Assembly (NCBI GenBank): GCA_905221605.1
Contig: CAJNDS010001112.1
Coordinates: forward strand, 2,716,812 to 2,780,811
DNA length: 64,000 nucleotides
Direction of reading: 5' to 3'
DNA from: Symbiodinium natans
Taxonomy: Eukaryota; Sar; Dinophyceae; Suessiales; Symbiodiniaceae
Of the stretch, positions 34,601 through 44,900 are shown in pieces (position 1 is the stretch's first letter; each line of letters begins with the position of its first letter). The notes below the pieces were generated by a model. That model had not been told where the DNA came from and ran no database searches. It saw only the letters and a list, made by a program, of their open reading frames with translations. Position numbers and translations under genes: made by a program.

Positions 34601-36523
34601 CAGGGCTTTGGGTTCAGGGTTGATGTTTGGGCCACAGGTCCGGGGAGTCTCAATGTGCAGGGGGTTTAGGGTTTAGGGTTTAGGGTTTAGGGTTTAGGGT
34701 TTAGGGTTTAGCCTACCAGCTGCAAGAGGTGCCACAAAAGGCCTTGATCGTCTTCACTTGCAGCCGCCTGAAGCCTTGCTAGACCCTGAGATACACAGTA
34801 TCTGGAAGCTAAAAAGGCCGAGGTTGTTCAACCTTTATCTCCTTTAGGGTTTAGGGTTTAGGGTTTTTGACCCCCCTGCAAGCCTGACGCATACCCCATT
34901 ACAGACTTGTAACAGTCCTGACACAGACTTTCTACGCGGTGCAACTAATACGTGAACCCTTTGTTTCGCTGGAGATGGAGGCAATTCGGAACAGCGACGT
35001 CCGAATGATTCTTGATGACTTGGACGTGCCTGGGCAGGGTCACTTTCCGCCTAAGTTTAGATGTCACACACACACACACACACTGTAGAGGTTTAGGGTT
35101 TAGGGTTTAGGGTTTAGGGTTTAGGGTTTAGGGTTTTGCGCTGTCTTTAGAGCCCTGTAGAGCATGGCACGATCCCGGCCACATCTCTGCCCGCCTCTGC
35201 AGGACGGAATAGTTCGGCACCCGGCCCTGAAAAAGAGGGGTTCCCTAAGGTCCATGTACCTAAGTAGGGTTTAGGGTTTAGGGTTTAGGGTTTAGGGTTT
35301 AGGGTTTAGGGTTTAGGGTTTAGGGTTTTAGAGTCCGTTTAGGGTTTAGGGTACCTAAATCGGGAATACTTGGGCCTTAAAGTGCCACCTTTTGGAGGGA
35401 CTTTGGGCCCAGTCTACACAGAACACTTAGTAGTAGAGTAGGTAACCTTTAACCTTTTTGGGGTAGTAGAATCCCCTTATAATCCAAAAGGTTAACCTTT
35501 AGTTCCCCTAGGCACTGGACAACCCTAAACCCTAAACCCTAAACCCTAAACCCTAAACCGGTACATGGACCCCTAGCGCTCCGGAGTGAGGCCTACTTAT
35601 AGCCCAGGTGTACGTCGAACCGCGGCCAGGGGTTTTCGAGGCTTTCGAAACGCAGGACACCATGCTGTCGGGCCTTTGGCAGGTTTAGGCTTTAGGGTTT
35701 AGGGTTTAGGGTTTAGGGTTTAGGGTTTAGGGTTTAGGGTTTGCTGTCTCTGAGTCTTTGGGCCATGCCCCACCACTCTGGAACAGCTCATTCGCAGTGA
35801 CACTCCAGTGCCCCGTGCAACATACGGGGTTATAGGGGTTTATAGGGGGGTCACGGGGCTTAAAGGGGTTTATAGGGGTTTACACCCTAAACCCTAAACC
35901 CTAAACCCTAAACCCTAAACCCTAAACCCTAAACCCTAAACCCTAAACCCTAAACCCTACAGGATGATGGCACCGTCTCCATGTCAGAGCTGGTTGCTGG
36001 GCTGATGAGCTTCCGTGGCGAGCTTCAGAAAGTGGACGTCCTCACCACCAAGCTGCTGGGCCACGGGTTCAGGGTTCAGGGTTTAGGGTGTAGGGTTTAG
36101 GGTTTAGGGTTCAGGGTTTAGGGTTTAGGGTTTAGGGTTTAGGGCTTAGGGCTTAGGGCTTAGGGCTTAGGGTTTAGGCCTCCACAGTTGCAAAGTTTCT
36201 GAACTGTTGATATGCCTTTGTTGGAGTTATCAGCCGGCTCCTCCATGTATATATATATATATATATATACATATACCTTTATTTATATCCATCTCATCTA
36301 TCTTTCTCATCTATCTATGATCATCTGCTGCTTCTTCTCTTGGCGCCTAAACCCTAAACCCTAAACCCTAAACCCTAACCCTAAACCCTAAACCCTAAAC
36401 AGAAGCCAGCAGCCATCTGAGGAAGGTGGTGGGAGACGTGCGGAAGCAGCTCTCCGAACTGCAATCAGCGCACCAGGTCTTCATGAGTCAGATGCCGCAA
36501 CTCATGGAGCAGATGGAGGCCTT
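31672..36523 (+). CDS. voltage-gated cation channel, S6 to C-terminal EF-hand (partial)
   Basis: Exons joined by phase: 31672-31766 (pore exit and S6: YGWPFYLFYSFCMVCTIFGM, FNIIT, GC donor); 32436-32490 (GIFVEATMNGLKEQEIHR); 33253-33321 (SNYMTEQLAKLVLCISEKD, GC donor); 34363-34479 (SDESPSPTSSTDQMEQ, ELFLTEEEFLQED); 34975-35022 or later (MEAIRNSDVRMILDDLD); 35608-35655 (PGVFEAFETQ); 35963-36059 (DDGTVSMSELVAGLMSFRG, GC donor); 36413-36523 (SHLRKVVGDVRKQLSELQ). The order NIITG-IFVEA after a hydrophobic S6, then an EF-hand-like helix-loop-helix and a coiled coil, matches the single-domain Na/Ca-type channels of dinoflagellates. The EF loop has Glu in place of the first Asp. The voltage sensor and selectivity filter exons are not found upstream; they may be diverged or absent. 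It acts in a membrane, with the C-terminus in the cytosol. Confidence 0.7.
32836..32953. mobile_element. hairpin element family D, copy 2
   Basis: Ends CCTAGGACCCGGAGTAGGC and CCTAGGTTACTCCTGGGTC are inverted; the inner arms (GGGTTCCCTTATAATCCCC and flanking) are shared with the copies at 28860 and 43418. Confidence 0.55.
33717..33775 (+). CDS. possible extra or alternative channel exon
   Basis: This piece lies between a CCCTAAA array (to about 33699) and a TTTAGGG array (from about 33790), the usual exon position. From an internal AG it reads RGILWRDDEDW, in phase with the exon ending 33321, but its downstream phase does not match 34363. It may be an alternative or relic exon. Confidence 0.3.
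35243..35576. mobile_element. family A hairpin with telomere arrays inside
   Basis: Ends CCCTAAGGTCCATGTACCTA and GGTACATGGACCCCTAG flank a TTTAGGG array (about 35264-35350) and a CCCTAAA array (about 35522-35558). The whole element lies inside a predicted channel intron. Confidence 0.6.
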
Positions 36524-36839
36524 CTGTTTAGGGTTTAGGGTTTAGGGTTTAGGGTTTAGGGCTTTCCGACACCACGAAATTTTCATTACCCGCCCAACGA
36601 ATGGACGTTTAAAACTGTTGGGCCTTTGTCTTACTCACCGGGGAGTAGACAAGCTCTAACCTTTTGGTTCCTTGGCTATTGGAGAAGTAAGAAATTTCAA
36701 GAGTTCAAAAAGGGTTCAGGATTTTGGGTTTAGGGCTGGCTGGGGGTGACGGATGAAGTTACTGAGGCCGGAGACCCTAGAATGGCAAGCGAAAGCTCAT
36801 GACGAACAAAGCAAACCAGGATGGTCTCTTCGGCCTTAG

Positions 36840-37250
36840 AATTTTGAGAGGTTAGAGGGTTGAATAGCCCATCTGGACCATAAACAACCTTCTAAACGGG
36901 CCTCTTTTTATAGAGGTTATGGGGTGTAACAGGCCTTATAACCCCCAAATTCAACCCTCTAAAGGGGCCCCTTCTTTAAGAGGTTGCAACCCTCTCAAAG
37001 GGCCCCTTTCTTTAACGAGCTTATAGGATTTCATAGGTCTTAGCATTCCCACAAATCAACCCTCTAAAAGGGCCCCTCTCTATAAAGAGGTTATAGGGTT
37101 GAACAGCCCATCCTGGACCATAATCAACCCCCTTTAAAGGAGCTCTTTTTTTCAGATGATCATAGTCAATCTCTAAAAAGGGCCCTTTTGCTTAAAGAGG
37201 TTGTAGGGGTGTCATAGGCCGTATAATCCATCCTGGAAACCCTGAAACCC
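36840..37250. repeat. tandem degenerate repeat of about 70-90 bp
   Basis: Repeats of AACCCTCTAAAAGGGCCCCT followed by TTTATAGAGGTTATAGGG and CATCCTGGACCATAA occur four to five times. Each unit is internally self-complementary (AGGGCCCCT with TTATAGGG arms). Confidence 0.6.
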
Positions 37251-37329
37251 CAAACCCTATAGGGTTTAGGGTTTAGGGTTTAGGGTTTAGGGTTCAGGGT
37301 TTAGGGAAACCCTGACGGTCGCAGGACAG

Positions 37330-37434
37330 GATTTCCACGGCATCCACAACCCTCCGCCCGTCATCAGATCCTCGGCGCCTGGTAGTGGCCGTCCCGAGGA
37401 AGCGGAACCAAAAATGGTAGTGATGGCTCCAATC
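37330..37434 (+). CDS. possible C-terminal exon of the channel gene
   Basis: Two frames are open after AG sites near 37324-37332. One reads DFHGIHNPPPVIRSSAPGS then PEEAEPKMVVMAPI; the other reads DRISTASTTLRPSSDPRRL and ends at a TAG near 37420. I cannot decide between them. Part of this exon (37399-37429) is repeated at 37480-37510 on the far side of a TTTAGGG array. Confidence 0.35.
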
Positions 37435-37882
37435 GATGGGTTTAGGGTTTAGGGTTTAGGGTTTAGGGTTTAGGGCCTAGGGAAGCGGAACCATAAATGG
37501 TAGTGATGGCTCTTGGGAGCTGCAAGATGAGAACCGGACTGAAAGCAAAGTCATGATCCAAAAGATGGTACTATCCATGACCGTTACAAGGAGGGTTTAG
37601 GGTTTAGGGTTTAGGGTTTACTATACTAACTATAGTTAAGGGACTTATAATCTAAAGTTAGGATCCTTATAACCCATTTTTGGGGCATTTATAACTCTAC
37701 TTATGAAAGGGGGTTTCCCCTCCTTGTATCTATTCTCCTCTGGCGTATCTGGCTTCTTGTCAAGCATCTTCGACCAGTGGCCTGTGTTGTAGGCCTTCGC
37801 TCGGTAGACAAGTCCTGACTCATGTGAAAGCACCCAAGGAAGAGACCCTAAACCCTAAACCCTAAACTCAGAAAAGCAAGAC

Positions 37883-38197
37883 ATGACTTTGCTCCGCCAT
37901 CCCCTCCCCATGGTGGGAACCAAGAACCATGCGAAGGTTCCCACGAAAAGGCTGCAGGGAGCGGGGGCGAATCTAAGCCAAGTTTCAGCACAGCCAAGGA
38001 TGCAGAAGCATGTGCCCCAAAAGCCCTACCTAGAGCAGTCCACAGAGATCCGGTTTCGGAAAAAAAGAACCGCGGGGCACGGGAGAAAAAAAGGGGAATC
38101 GACGATGTTAGGGGGTTATAATGGGGGCCCTCTTCTAGATACCTCCCAGCCTTCTTGTTCCAGAGCGAAAATCTGGCTAGACGAATGGATACCCTAA
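37883..38197 (+). CDS. basic, coding-like ORF between arrays
   Basis: ATG 37883 follows a CCCTAAA array and opens 104 codons, with a Lys/Arg-rich part (GTKNHAKVPTKRLQGAG, FRKKRTAGHGRKK) and a stop right before the next CCCTAAA array. It could be a stand-alone small gene or exons with a hidden splice. No family recognised. Confidence 0.35.
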   Translation: MTLLRHPLPMVGTKNHAKVPTKRLQGAGANLSQVSAQPRMQKHVPQKPYLEQSTEIRFRKKRTAGHGRKKGESTMLGGYNGGPLLDTSQPSCSRAKIWLDEWIP

Positions 38198-38799
38198 ACC
38201 CTAAACCCGAAACCCGAAACCCTAAACCCTAAACCCCTAAACTCTAAACCTGAAACCTTAAACCCTAAACCCTCAACCCATCTTTGAAAAGGTAAGGGTT
38301 GCTCTTGGTAGAGCTTGGGACATCAGGTTGTGCCGTAGCAAATGCCAGCTCGAGTGCCCCCAGCGCTGCAGCAAGCGGTGTCAGTTCGTAACAGTTCGGA
38401 GTGTTAGTTGACCCTAAACCCTAAACCCTAAACCCTAAACCCTTGGTTGCTCACAGGCCAAGTGTAGAAGACATGTGGGAGTTTACGAGAATCAGGGACC
38501 CCGAATATACTGCAGACCCCCCAAATTCCGCAAATAGTAGGATCCCCTTATAATAAGGACCCCAACGAGGCACCCCTAATTTCTGAGAATCCCTTATCAC
38601 CACCGAGACTCAGGGTAGCAAACCCTAAACCCTAAACCCTAAACCCTAAACCGCCCAGAGCACGACGTGCTTGCCTGCAAGCTGCTCAAAGGCTGAAGAA
38701 GGAGTTCAGAAGTGACGTGCCATTGATTGCTCACTTCTGCATCTCCCGAGCGTGGGCACAAGAAGACATTACCACAATGCAGAGGAACTGCTAGACCTT

Positions 38800-38886
38800 C
38801 CCTAAGGCTCCAAATAGCCCAAAGTAGGAGTTATTTACAGACTTTAGAAACTAATGTAGGTCTTATTTCTATGCTTGGAGCCCTAG
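38800..38886. mobile_element. hairpin element family B, copy 1
   Basis: About 87 bp, with ends CCCTAAGGCTCCAAATAGCC and TGCTTGGAGCCCTAG. Near-identical copies lie at 48552-48639 and, inverted, at 51861-51949. MITE-like, non-coding. Confidence 0.65.
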
Positions 38887-38924
38887 ACCTTCCCAAACCC
38901 CAAGCCCCAAACCCTAAAGCCTGC

Positions 38925-41900
38925 ATGCAATCGTCAGCATCGGAAGGGAAGGTCGGCAGTTTGACCATGTTCTATCCACGATGCCGAAGGCAACGCACAT
39001 CCATGGACCAAGATGTAGGCCCCAACGTTCCCGCCAGAGCACTGGTGAGCGCGAGGTCACGCTTGCAGGGTTTGGGATTCTTGCAGATCAACCATGATTA
39101 GCCCTAAACCTTGGGATGTTCCCCCTGATACTAACTAACAGTCCTTAATAGGGATTCTAATAGGGTGTACTAGAATCCCTATTACGGACTGTTATTATAA
39201 GGGAGAACATCCCAACCTAAACCCGAAACCCTAAACCCGAAACCCCAAACCCGAAACCCTAAGCCCTAAGCCCTAAACCCTAAGCCCTAAACCCTGGACC
39301 CTAAACCCTAAACCCTAAACCCTAAACCCTAAACCCTAAACCCTAAACCCTAAACCCTAAACCCTAAACCCTAAACCCTAAACCCTAAACCCTAAACCCC
39401 TAAACCCTAAACCCTAAACCCCAAACCCTAAACCCTACATCCCCGAGCCCAACGATCCAGCCTGCAGCCGAGACACGAAATGGCCCCAAAACAGAAAGCT
39501 CTAGCCCGAAGGGTCCATGTACTTATATAGCATATTAGGGTTTAGGGTTTAGGGTTTAGGGTTTAGGGTTTAGGGAAAGGGGTTCCTATATAGCAGCTTT
39601 AGGGCTCCAGTGTATACTATATAGGGACAAGGACCCTTAGGGTCGAAGCCACCTTTTTTTTTCTAAGGGCGGTGAGCTGTAGGGAGTGTTACTGCATTGT
39701 CACTACAGTCTGTGTTGTGTCTGAGTATTTGCCCATGTCCATATCAGTACATAGCTCAATTGAATTCTAAGTGCTTTCTGACAGAGTTCAACCCGAAGTC
39801 CCTAACGTAAGCCCGGTCTCCAGAACTGCTGAGAGTTGTGGTTAGAGCTGTGGATTGGGCTGTACAGGGCCCAACTTGGGAAAGGGGGAAGGCAAGCGTT
39901 TCAGATTCATGGTTTATTTAATCATTGGGTTTTGGGTTTCAGGTTGAGATGTAAACCCGAAACTCTGCGGCCTGAACCCTAGAAAGCCTATTTAGTGTTT
40001 GGGCATCAAGGGGATTCGTGGCTGGACCAGATGCGATGCATTGTACCACGACACAGTCAGTGCTCCAGCGGTTGCTTTTTCATTCTCCTTGACAACGAAT
40101 TCAGCTTTCCTGTACCTTACTGGTTCTCAGTAAGGAATTGGGAATTAGAAATGCAGTTGCCATGACAGACTGCATCGGAAATTCCCAGGTTCTCTACTAT
40201 GAACCAGTAAGGTAGGGCAAAGTGACACCACTCGCTTTTGCCTTGTTGCCGTCGGGCCATGCTTGCCTCTGCATTCACCGTTCCTCCGTTTGATCCTACT
40301 TCGACGCAGCGTACAACTTGTAGTCTTTGCAACGCTTGCTGCCTCTATTGGAGCTGATCTCTGCGTAGCTTATCGTACCCTAAACCCTAAACCCTAAACC
40401 CTAAACCCTAAACCCTAAACCCTAAACCCTAAACCCTAAACCCTAAACCCACATGGCAACGTGAAGCAGAGCGCTTTGCACGGCTTCTTGCATGTTGAGC
40501 CTCGGAACGGAGCCTGGCTGACCTTCACAAAGATTCGACAAGATGGGTGAATGGAGGGTACGGGGTTTAGGGTGTTTTATATACAGTACTTGAAGGTTCA
40601 TGTTACTTAATCACCAATTCTATCTGTACTTATAACTGTACTTATAAGCCCCTTAAGTGCCCCAATATATAGTTATAATTTGGGTTATAAGTACAGTTAT
40701 AATTGGTTAATCAGTACCATGAACCTTCAAGTAGGTCTAAGGGATGTGTCCAGGCTGCCGTTGTTTCACGGAACATTGCGGAGTACTTTCCTGCGAAGAA
40801 TGTGCGGACAGTAACCTCACGGCCCCCTGTAACCATTCAGGGTTTACTGCCTGTTGCCCACGCTTTCACGTTCTTCCGTGGCAGGAGCATGTTTTGCTGT
40901 CTTGCCTCACCGCTAGCTCCAGAATGTGTGCATGAATGCACCCCGGTGCGTGTGGCATTCCGACAATGAGAACGCTGCAGAAATGAGATGCCTAAAACGA
41001 GGACCAAGGCGAAATCCATCGTGGGTCCATGTGGACGTCTCTACATAGATACCCCTGGACACCTGATAAGCAGGCATGAGGATAACGCCCTTCCATGAAC
41101 CAAGGGTACTTACTAGATGAAGGCTTCTCATAAATATATGCATATACACACACCAGTTATCTAAAGAAATCTCATAGACACCCCTACACGCCCCAAAATC
41201 CTTTTTATCAGCCCGCTACACGCCCATGTACACAATGAGCCCTTTCTATGGCCAGTTCTCAAAATGATGGTCCCTTCTTGGGTACTAAATGACAGGAGCC
41301 GCCTTCTACTAGTAACCCCGAAACTTTGTCATAGTTGGGTAACATTTTACATTTTTAAGGGTACTTAAACCCAATAAGGGATAAACATGTAAGTTTTACG
41401 ATTATCCCAACCATGAACTAGGAAAGGGACCATACTTCAGAGAAGTGACTATTGAGCCGATCAGGCGTGCACCCCCAGACCCTAAAGCCCAGGCAGCCCC
41501 TCAGCTACTGAGGGGTTTAGGGTAGCCCTAGCAAGCATTGATGGGATCCGATAAATAAGGTTTCAGGGTTCAGACTAGTTCTAAACCCTAAGCCCTAAGC
41601 CCTAAACCTGTAACCCTAAACCTTTAACTCTAAACCCTAGCCCCAAACCCTAAACCCTAAACCCTAAACCCTAGACCCTAGACCCTAAACCCTAAACCCT
41701 AAACCCTCAACCCTAGCCCTAAATCCTAAACCCCTTGTAGCATTTCTGGGGGTCAGCTGTGTTTCTCCAGGAGATGCCGCCTCTTCCAGGCGTCCTCGGA
41801 TGCCGAGGAGCTGGTCGCAGCAGGACGGCCGGCGAAAGTTAGGGTTTAGGGTTTAGGGTTTAGGGTTTAGGGTTTAGGGTTTAGGGTTTAGGGTTTAGGG

Positions 41901-44900
41901 TTTAGGTTTTAGGGTTTAGGGTCTAGGGTTTGGGGTTTAGGGTTTAGGGGCTTTCCCCTGAATCCGAAGCACTAAGAATTCTACAGCCATACTTGCCGTG
42001 GAGTTCCAAGCGAGAAAGAAAGTAGTAGTTTATGTTTGCCCAACCCCAAGTCTAAGGCCTTTACCCCATACAAACCCTCACATCTGAGTTGTGAGCAGCT
42101 TCACCCTACACCCTGAACCCGTGAACCCCAGAACCCCCAACCCTGAACCCTAAACCCTAAACCCCAAACCCTAAACCCTAAACCCTAAACCCTACCTAGA
42201 ATAACTCTTCACGCAAGTGCGCAGCACATAGATCCGCCACAACCCTCAGCCCAAAAGCCCCACAAGGTGGCACAGCAACCCAAGACCCCAAAGCCCCAAG
42301 CCCTAAACCCTAAACCCCAAACCCGAAACCCTAAACCCTAAACCCTAAACAAACCCCGCAACCTCCAAACCTGCTCTAAAAGGCACCCCAAACGGCTTCG
42401 ACGAGATGGATGCTGGAGCCAGCCCACTCTGGCGGCTACCGCGGCCTCGTCTGAAAGACTACGAGGTGGACGGTATAGGGGTTTAAGGTTTAGGGTTTAG
42501 GGTTTAGGGAGGAGTCTGGATGCAACAGAAAGGTTTCTAGGGGGTTTATGGGGTTTAAGGGGGTTGAAGAGGGTTGAAGGGGGTTTGGGGGGTTTACGGG
42601 TTTACGGGGTTTATGGGGTTTAGGGGGCAGTCAAAGAGAGGGCATATAAGGTCAGGCTGGCAAATATGCATCATGGCTTCTGTAGACGTACCCTTTTTAC
42701 ATTACAAGGTTTCTCCAGCTAGGGGCTTGAAGCAACTTCGGGATTGAGTGGCTTATTGCATGCACAACCTTAAACCCGAAACCCTAAACCCGACATCCTA
42801 AACCCTTAGCCCTAAACCCCCTGAACCCCCTAGACACCCTAAACCCCCTAAACCCGCTAGACCGCCTAAGCCCCCTAAACCCCCTAAATCCCCTAAATCC
42901 CCTAAACCCAAAACCCTCGCAGCTGCTAAGCCCCAGAAGCTCCCCCACAATGCCGATCCCTGAACTCGAGGTGAGACGAAAGCTCAGCCTTGAAGCCCTT
43001 TGGCCCCTGACAACCCAAGCAAGCCCTAAACCCTAAACCCGAACCCCCAAACCCTAAACCCGAAACCCCAAACCCTAAACCCTAACCCTCAAACCCTCTA
43101 ACCCTCAAACCCTCAAACCCTCAAACCCTCAAACCCTCAAACCCTCAAACCCTCAAACCCTCAAACCCTCAAACCCTAAACCCTAGACCCTACGCGCTAC
43201 ACCCTATATACACCCTAAGCCCTAAACCCTAAAGCCCCCAAGCCCTGAAGCCCAAGCAAGAGAATCTGAGGAGTGAAGAGTGCGATGTGAGCCTGAAGGA
43301 ACGGGGATGGGTTTAGGGTTTAGGGTTTAGGGTTTAGGGTTTAGGGTTTAGGGTTTAGGGTTTAGGGTTTAGGGTTTAGGGTGAACGGGGATGGGGGGGG
43401 CTTTTGAGGATTCGCCTAGGACGCAGAGTTGGCCCTTACTCCCTTTTTTCGGGTTTAGGGTTTAGGGTTTAGGGTTTAGGGTTTAGGGCTAGGACCCAGA
43501 GTAGGTCTTCCCTTTTTTGGTGTTAAGGTTCCCTTATAGGCCCCTTTAAGACCAAAACGGGCACTTTTTCTTCACAGGTTACTCTGAGGTCTAGTTGCCG
43601 TTTGCAGGCTTTGTCGAGTGTCATACCAGGTGAATAGACATGGATAGTCCCTGCATGTCCCCCCAAAGCAACACGATTTCAAAGCCACCCTCAACCCCAA
43701 ACCCTAAACCCTTAACCCGAAACCCTAAACCCTAAGCAGCTGGGAAGGAAAGCTGCTGCGCCTGTTTCGCGCGGTTCATTTCAGTGCTCTCTGCTTTGGC
43801 CGTGGTTCTCTTCGCCGTGCTGGGTGTGGCCACAATCGTCATTGCGCCTATGCACTGAATTCCCTTATTACATTAGGCCCAACCCTAAACTCTAAACCGT
43901 AATCCCTATCCTTTTGTGGGTGTATGAGAGTGTGTGTGTGTGTCCCTATAAACCCCAAACCCTAAGCCCTAAAGGGTTCCGTTTGCGGGCTCTTCCAGGA
44001 TTCTCATAAAAAAGGGACTCTGTGTTGGTAGAGGGGGTACATACAGGCTTGTATCTTTGAAAAGTTCGGAAGATTTTTCTTCCGCCCTCTTGCGAGCTTT
44101 AGGGTTTAGGGTTTAGGGAAAAGGGTTTAGGGTTTGGGGTTTAGGGTTACCCTCAAACGATTGTCATTCATTAATTCCCGGCCTGGGTACGACCCAGGAT
44201 GGTGCCATCCGCGTGCAAGAGGACGGATTTGCATTTACCATTTTCGCACCCCGAACCCCCGAACCCCAACCCTCAAACCCTAAACCCTAGGCCTTAAAAT
44301 TCATACAACCCTAAACCCCAAACCCTAAACCCCAAACCCTAAACCCTAAACCCTAAACCCTAAACCCAAACCCTCAACCCCTAAACCCCAAACGCTACAT
44401 GGCCTTTATTTGAAACGATGAGCCCCGGGTTGATTGGGAGATTGAGACCTAAACCTTAGATGTCGGAGCCTACATCCTAAACCCCAAAACCCAAAAACCC
44501 AAAAACCCAAAACCCCAAACCCCAAACCCTAAACCCTAAACCCTAAACCCTAACCCTAAACCCTAAACTCGCAGCAGGACATCCAGCTGTACGAGATTGG
44601 CGCACGTCAGGTGGAGGCGCGGGTCAAGGCAGGGTGTGTAGGGTCCACAGGGAGTTTCGGGAAACGGGTTTCGGGTTTCAGGGTTTCTGGGTTTCTGGGT
44701 TTCAGGGTTCAGGGTTCAGGGTTTAGGGTTTAGGGTTTAGAGGTTGTCAAATAGAATATGGCAGGCATAGTAGCATGGAGTCGGAGTAGTCGTGGTCGTC
44801 ATCGTAGTAGTCTAGTAGCCATACGTCGTAGAAGCAGCAGCTGTAGTTGTAGACGTCGTCGTCGTCGTTTTCGTGGCCGTAGCGGCGTTCTTTTGAATGG

